Positions 55,287 through 59,841 of a stretch of 59,841 bases of DNA are shown here, one piece after another. The stretch spans positions 1-59,841 of the forward strand of contig JABDDD010000006.1 in NCBI GenBank assembly GCA_013287765.1. The letters are read 5' to 3'. The notes under the pieces were generated by a model that saw only the letters and a program-made list of their open reading frames with translations, made no database searches and was not told the DNA's origin. Every line of letters starts with the position of its first letter. The first letter of the stretch is position 1. A program made the translations under genes and the position numbers. Source of the DNA: Gammaproteobacteria bacterium. GTDB taxonomy: Bacteria > Pseudomonadota > Gammaproteobacteria > DSM-16500.

Positions 55287-56219
55287 ATGTTAAAACAAAG
55301 AACTTTAAAAAATGTTATTAAGGCTAAAGGAATTACCTTGCATGGAGGTGATGCTGCGGAATTGACTTTGCGCCCAGCGCCTATCAATACAGGTATTGTA
55401 TTCCAACGTATTGATATTGAACCAGTTTTTGAAATACCGGCCAAGGCTGAGTATGTCGGAGATACGACGCTTTCAACATCTCTTGTTAAAAATGATGTTC
55501 GAATAGCAACTGTTGAACATTTATTATCAGCGCTTGCAGGGTTAGGAATTGATAATGCTTATATTGACGTGACAGCGCCTGAAATCCCCATTATGGATGG
55601 CAGTGCGGCGCCTTTCGTATTTTTAATTCAATCCGCTGGGATTGCAGAGCAAAATGCAGCAAAGCGTTTTATTCGTATTAAGCGAAAAGTAAAAGTCAAA
55701 GAAGGCGATAAATGGGCATGTTTTGAACCATTTGAGGGCTTTAAAGTTTCTTTTACTATAGAATTTAATCATCCTGTTTTTAAATTACACAGCAAAACCG
55801 CTACTTTCGATTTTTCGAGTACATCCTACGTTAAAGAAGTCTCGCGCGCGCGCACTTTTGGCTTTATGGCTGATTTTGAGCGATTACGAGCAATGAATTT
55901 GGCGCGAGGGGCTAGTTTAGATAATGCTGTGGCTATTGATGAATTTCGCGTCTTGAATGAAGATGGATTGCGTTACGAAGATGAGTTTGTTAAGCATAAA
56001 ATTTTGGATGCAATTGGCGATCTTTATTTATTAGGATCGAGTTTAATTGGTGCTTTTAGCGGACACAAATCGGGTCATGCGTTAAATAATTCTTTGTTGC
56101 GCAAGTTATTATCAAAACAAGATGCTTGGGAATATGTCACTTTTGAAGATTCGGCGAACGTACCGATTTCTTATTTTAAGCCTATACTTGCATTTGATTC
56201 GGATATTATACCTGTTTAA
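55287..56219 (+). CDS. lpxC: UDP-3-O-acyl-N-acetylglucosamine deacetylase
   Basis: From ATG 55287 the protein has 310 residues (E. coli 305) and begins [20 protein letters not shown]. It has [20 protein letters not shown] with a zinc His (near 78), [29 protein letters not shown] with the other zinc His and Asp, and [12 protein letters not shown] with the catalytic His. It performs the first committed lipid A step, confirming a Gram-negative LPS producer. Longer starts at 55269 and 55233 exist; 55287 fits family length, though its ribosome site is very close (AGGA). Confidence 0.95.
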   Translation: MLKQRTLKNVIKAKGITLHGGDAAELTLRPAPINTGIVFQRIDIEPVFEIPAKAEYVGDTTLSTSLVKNDVRIATVEHLLSALAGLGIDNAYIDVTAPEIPIMDGSAAPFVFLIQSAGIAEQNAAKRFIRIKRKVKVKEGDKWACFEPFEGFKVSFTIEFNHPVFKLHSKTATFDFSSTSYVKEVSRARTFGFMADFERLRAMNLARGASLDNAVAIDEFRVLNEDGLRYEDEFVKHKILDAIGDLYLLGSSLIGAFSGHKSGHALNNSLLRKLLSKQDAWEYVTFEDSANVPISYFKPILAFDSDIIPV

Positions 56220-56236
56220 ATTTGCCATTTATAATT

Positions 56237-56275
56237 GGTGGATTACGGCAAAAAAACGCCTAATCCACCCTACAT
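56237..56275 (-). repeat. Palindromic GTAGGGTGG-type repeat, copy B
   Basis: GGTGGATTA (56237-56245) and TAATCCACC (56261-56269) are a perfect nine-base inverted repeat, with inner GGC/GCC pairs and an A-rich loop, then CTACATTTT. It sits between the convergent lpxC and dciA genes and can act as a hairpin terminator for either. On the minus strand TGTAGGGTGG provides the TAG stop of dciA, as in copy A at 1250. Confidence 0.7.
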
Positions 56276-56719
56276 TTTAATCCGCGAGGCAATTTTTTCT
56301 AAAATTTTGCGTATTGTTTCATCCCCTACTTTTTTTGCGGTTTCTTGTACTTCGTGCGCTGTTTTTGCAGACAATAACGCTGGTTTTTGTTTATTTTTTT
56401 TGCTTTTTAGCGCTGCGCTAGGATAGACTTTGCATTGAATATCTTTAATATGCTTTAATCCGTCATATTGTTGTAGTTTTGCCAATAATTCTGGCACATA
56501 AAATCGCATTCGTGTCATCCAAGTGGGACTGTCTACCATTAGAATTAATTTATTTTCTAATAAATTGACAATTTGACAATGATTTAATAAAGGATTATCA
56601 ATCCCCACCGATTCTTGTAAATAATAGTTCCATTGTTTTAATCGTTCTAATTTAGATAGTAATAGACTCAATGATGAGTTATTCTGCTGCAAATAATTTT
56701 TAATAGTAAAGTTAGCCAT
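56270..56719 (-). CDS. dciA: DUF721 (DciA-like) protein
   Basis: This 149-residue protein has SLLLSKLERLKQWNYYLQ near 19 and an N-terminal DUF721-like domain with LILMVDSPTWMTRMRFYVPE near 60, then a basic C-terminal tail. DciA loads the replicative helicase in bacteria without DnaC, and such genes often lie next to secA or lpxC in gammaproteobacteria. The C-terminus RIKM-stop uses TAG from the palindromic repeat. The start at 56719 is divergent from secA with a 93-base gap. Confidence 0.8.
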   Translation of the reverse strand: MANFTIKNYLQQNNSSLSLLLSKLERLKQWNYYLQESVGIDNPLLNHCQIVNLLENKLILMVDSPTWMTRMRFYVPELLAKLQQYDGLKHIKDIQCKVYPSAALKSKKNKQKPALLSAKTAHEVQETAKKVGDETIRKILEKIASRIKM

Positions 56720-56812
56720 ATTTGTTATGTTAACTCACTAACAATTTGACTTTCAATGAAAATTAAGTAATGCTTCAAAACTGTTTTATATATTTTGACG
56801 ATAAACAAAGTT

Positions 56813-59542
56813 ATGCTAAATCAAATTTTTACTCGCATTTTCGGTAATCGTAATCAACGCGTTTTACGGGGTATGTGGAAGCTTGTTCATAAAATAAATC
56901 TCTTAGAAAGCAGTCTGCAAATTTTATCAGATGATGCTTTGCGGGGAAAAACTGCAGAATTTCGCCAGCGTTTCCAGCAAGGGGAGTCACTGGATCAGCT
57001 TTTACCCGAGGCCTTTGCTCTCGTGCGGGAAGCCAGCCAACGCGTGCTCAATATGCGTCACTTTGATGTGCAGTTGTTGGGTGGTATGGTTTTGCATGGT
57101 GGTAATATCGCTGAAATGCGTACCGGGGAAGGTAAAACTTTAATGGCAACCCTGGCGGCTTATCTCAATGCATTGCCTGGAAAAGGCGTGCATATTGTTA
57201 CGGTCAATGATTATTTAGCAAAACGTGATGCCGAATGGATGGGGCCGCTCTATAGTTTTTTGGGATTAACAGTTGGGGTGATTGCTCCCAACATGCCGCC
57301 ACTTGAAAAGCAAGCGGCTTATAAAGCTGATATTATCCATACAACGAATAACGAATTAGGTTTTGATTATTTACGCGATAATATGGCCTTTAGTTTAGCA
57401 GATAAAGTACAACGATCCTTGTATTATGCGATTGTCGATGAAGTAGATTCTATTTTGATTGACGAGGCAAGAACGCCGCTTATTATTTCAGGGGCGGCAG
57501 AAGATAGCACAGAACTTTATTTAAAAATTAATCAATTAGTCCCGCAACTGAAAAAACAAGCTGATAAAGAAAGCCCTGGTGATTTTTTAGTAGATGAAAA
57601 AGCAAAGCAAGTACATTTAAGCGAAGAAGGTCACCAAAAAGTGGAAGCCTTATTTGCAAAGGCTGGCCTTATTGAAGAAAGCCAAAGTTTGTATGATGCA
57701 AATAATATTATGTTAATGCATCATTTAAATGCTGCTTTGCGTGCACATGCTTTATATCATCGTGATGTAGATTATATTATCCATAACAATGAAATTGTGA
57801 TTGTCGATGAACATACTGGCCGCACAATGCCGGGGCGTCGTTGGTCTGATGGGTTACATCAAGCGGTTGAAGCAAAAGAGGGAGCACTTATTCGTCAAGA
57901 AAATCAAACCCTGGCTTCCATTACTTTTCAAAATTATTTTAGACTATATGAAAAATTATCGGGGATGACGGGAACCGCTGATACAGAAGCTTATGAATTT
58001 CAGCAAATTTATGGCCTGGAAGTCGTGGTGTTACCCACCAATAAAGAAATGATTCGGGCAGATCATGCTGATTTAGTTTTTATGTCTCAAGAAGAAAAAT
58101 ATACGGCTATTGTCACTGATATTAAAAAATCTCGCGACTCCTTCCAGCCGACTTTAGTGGGAACCACATCGATTGAGGCATCAGAGCATTTATCACATTT
58201 ATTGAAAAAAAATAATATTCCGCATAATGTGTTGAATGCAAAATTTCATGAGCAAGAAGCGCATATTATTGCAGAAGCGGGTCGCCCAGGTGCCGTGACC
58301 ATTGCAACCAATATGGCAGGACGAGGGACTGATATTGTCTTAGGTGGAAATGTTGAAGCAGAATTAAAAGCATTAGACGCACCGTTAGAACAAGAAATAA
58401 AAGAACGCAAAGCTGCTTGGCAAAAACGTCATGATGAAGTTATTGCAGCAGGTGGATTATATGTTTTAGGAACAGAGCGTCATGAATCGCGACGTATTGA
58501 TAATCAATTACGCGGTCGATCGGGTCGTCAAGGAGATCCTGGTAAGTCACGTTTTTATTTATCTCTTGAAGATAATTTATTACGAATTTTTGGTGGCAAT
58601 CGTTTAACGGCTATTATGAAACGGATTGGCATGGAAAAAGATGCAGCACTTGAATCACGGCTATTAAGCAATAGCATTGAAAAAGCGCAACGAAAAGTGG
58701 AAGCGCATAATTTTGATATTCGTAAACAATTATTAGAATTTGATGATGTTGCCAATGAACAACGGAAAGTGATTTATCGTCAACGGGATGCTTTATTAAA
58801 TGCTGACAGTATTGCAGAAACAATTGATGGGATTCAATATCAAATTATTGAAGATATCATCAATCAATGGATTCCACCGCAAAGTTTACCAGAACAGTGG
58901 AAAGTGACTGAGCTTGAGGATCAATTAAAACAAGATTTTAATTTACAATTACCTATTAGTGCCTGGCTTGAAAAAGAAGATCATTTACATGAAGAAAATC
59001 TAAAAGAACGCATTCATCAAGCTGTGAAAGAGGGTTATATTAATAAAGAAAATCAAATGACTGCGTCTGTTATGCGTCAATTTGAAAAAGGCGTGATGTT
59101 ACAAACTTTAGATAAATCATGGCGTGAGCATTTAAGTGCAATGGATTATCTAAGACAAGGGATTCATTTGCGTGGTTATGCGCAAAAAAATCCTAAACAA
59201 GAATATAAACGTGAAGCGTTTGATTTATTTGTAAGCTTACTACAAAGGGTTAATTACGAAGTTATTTCTATTTTGCATAAATTTGAAGTGCGACAAGAAA
59301 ATGATTTAGTACAACTTGAAATAAAACGTCGCGAGCGTGCACATAAAATTAAGATGGAATTTCATCATGCTGAATTAGATAATGATTTAGAGCAAAATGA
59401 CTCAAGTGATGCAAATACTGCTGTTGCTGCAGCACCCACTTTCACTCGACATGCCGCCACTAAAATAGGACGAAATCAATCCTGTCCGTGTGGTTCAGGC
59501 AAAAAATATAAGCATTGTCATGGCACCTTTAATCAAGATTGA
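56813..59542 (+). CDS. secA: Preprotein translocase ATPase SecA
   Basis: From ATG 56813 the protein has 909 residues (E. coli 901). It has [20 protein letters not shown] (Walker A) near 104, [38 protein letters not shown] (DEAD), [40 protein letters not shown] and the C-terminal zinc motif [14 protein letters not shown], which binds SecB and lipids. It drives protein export through SecYEG. An in-frame TTG at 56795 is a less likely start. All nucleotide-binding motifs are intact. Confidence 0.97.
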   Translation: MLNQIFTRIFGNRNQRVLRGMWKLVHKINLLESSLQILSDDALRGKTAEFRQRFQQGESLDQLLPEAFALVREASQRVLNMRHFDVQLLGGMVLHGGNIAEMRTGEGKTLMATLAAYLNALPGKGVHIVTVNDYLAKRDAEWMGPLYSFLGLTVGVIAPNMPPLEKQAAYKADIIHTTNNELGFDYLRDNMAFSLADKVQRSLYYAIVDEVDSILIDEARTPLIISGAAEDSTELYLKINQLVPQLKKQADKESPGDFLVDEKAKQVHLSEEGHQKVEALFAKAGLIEESQSLYDANNIMLMHHLNAALRAHALYHRDVDYIIHNNEIVIVDEHTGRTMPGRRWSDGLHQAVEAKEGALIRQENQTLASITFQNYFRLYEKLSGMTGTADTEAYEFQQIYGLEVVVLPTNKEMIRADHADLVFMSQEEKYTAIVTDIKKSRDSFQPTLVGTTSIEASEHLSHLLKKNNIPHNVLNAKFHEQEAHIIAEAGRPGAVTIATNMAGRGTDIVLGGNVEAELKALDAPLEQEIKERKAAWQKRHDEVIAAGGLYVLGTERHESRRIDNQLRGRSGRQGDPGKSRFYLSLEDNLLRIFGGNRLTAIMKRIGMEKDAALESRLLSNSIEKAQRKVEAHNFDIRKQLLEFDDVANEQRKVIYRQRDALLNADSIAETIDGIQYQIIEDIINQWIPPQSLPEQWKVTELEDQLKQDFNLQLPISAWLEKEDHLHEENLKERIHQAVKEGYINKENQMTASVMRQFEKGVMLQTLDKSWREHLSAMDYLRQGIHLRGYAQKNPKQEYKREAFDLFVSLLQRVNYEVISILHKFEVRQENDLVQLEIKRRERAHKIKMEFHHAELDNDLEQNDSSDANTAVAAAPTFTRHAATKIGRNQSCPCGSGKKYKHCHGTFNQD

Positions 59543-59837
59543 TGTCGTTGCTGCAGTTATTTTAAATGACGCGCAAGAAATTTTAATTGCAAAAAGATTA
59601 CCAACGGCGACTAGCGGTGATCTATGGGAATTTCCAGGTGGAAAAATTGAAAAAGATGAAACACATTTAGCAGCATTATCTCGAGAATTAGCTGAAGAGC
59701 TGGGTATTCAAATAACGCATGCGGAACCCTGGATGAGTTTTAATTACGACTATTCTGATCGTCAATTGCATCCAAAATTTTATGCTTATATTTTTTGCCT
59801 GAACCACACGGACAGGATTGATTTCGTCCTATTTTAG
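59520..59837 (+). CDS. mutT: NUDIX hydrolase, MutT-like (C-terminus doubtful)
   Basis: From ATG 59520 the frame codes 105 residues. [17 protein letters not shown] and the Nudix box [23 protein letters not shown] near 40 are complete. MutT cleans 8-oxo-dGTP, and the secA-mutT order is common in this group. After FYAYIFCL the frame reads [11 protein letters not shown] and stops at 59837, about 20-25 residues short of the family. In the next frame PEPHGQD resembles the usual GEPWGKEGQ segment, so a frameshift near 59800 is possible. The window ends 4 bases later. Confidence 0.8.
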   Translation: MAPLIKIDVVAAVILNDAQEILIAKRLPTATSGDLWEFPGGKIEKDETHLAALSRELAEELGIQITHAEPWMSFNYDYSDRQLHPKFYAYIFCLNHTDRIDFVLF

Positions 59838-59841
59838 TGGC

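Overview
The window looks like part of the chromosome of an AT-rich gammaproteobacterium, most likely from or near the Legionellales/Coxiella branch. The evidence is the block lpxC - dciA (DUF721) - secA - mutT at the right end, the overall AT-rich base use, and the sugar chemistry of the rest, which recalls branched-sugar LPS. The taxonomic placement is inference. I saw no rRNA, tRNA, CRISPR or insertion sequence.

About 55 kb (1-55151) is one large surface-polysaccharide (O-antigen/LPS-type) locus built from strand blocks. Block A (minus, 33979 down to 1) begins with a glycosyltransferase. It then makes a CDP-linked 3-C-methyl deoxysugar (two C-methyltransferases, an RmlC-like epimerase, a reductase, RfbF, RfbG). 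After that come a CmcI-family protein, an FkbM-GT2 fusion, two large membrane proteins, a double GT4 fusion, GT2 enzymes and methyltransferases, and a GDP-heptose sub-operon (HddA, HddC, GmhA, GmhB, transaldolase, a frameshifted GDP-mannose 4,6-dehydratase, two epimerases, a Cys-less UGDH-like protein, an SDR and a Gfo/Idh/MocA oxidoreductase). It ends with a FAD oxidoreductase, a GT2 and a membrane protein cut by the window edge. Block B (plus, 34091-37390) holds GDP-fucose synthase-like Fcl, a PTPS-related membrane protein and a decayed toxin-antitoxin pair. Block C (minus, 37403-40750) has a second, intact Gmd and two GT4 enzymes. A WcaJ/WbaP-type initiating phosphoglycosyltransferase follows at 40822 (plus). 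Block D (minus, 42253-47871) holds an envelope-acylation module and three glycosyltransferases. Block E (plus, 47961-55151) holds rmlACDB, galU, a membrane protein and ugd.

The most interesting find is a 40-residue membrane microprotein (43441-43563, minus) between an MBOAT acyltransferase and a DltD-like SGNH protein. It ends in Phe-Ile-Tyr-Val-Ala-Phe, which matches the C-terminal acyl-shuttle hexapeptide known from DltX. With its neighbours it looks like a Dlt-like three-component acylation machine inside a Gram-negative polysaccharide locus.

Together the genes can supply dTDP-L-rhamnose, UDP-glucose, UDP-glucuronate, a GDP-6-deoxyhexose, a GDP-heptose derivative and a CDP-branched deoxysugar. 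They also provide about twelve glycosyltransferase units and tailoring methyl and acyl transferases. No clear Wzx, Wzy, Wzz, WaaL or Wzm/Wzt gene is present; some of the multi-pass proteins may fill part of that role. The housekeeping block from 55287 on joins the locus directly at ugd, where ftsZ would often be expected.
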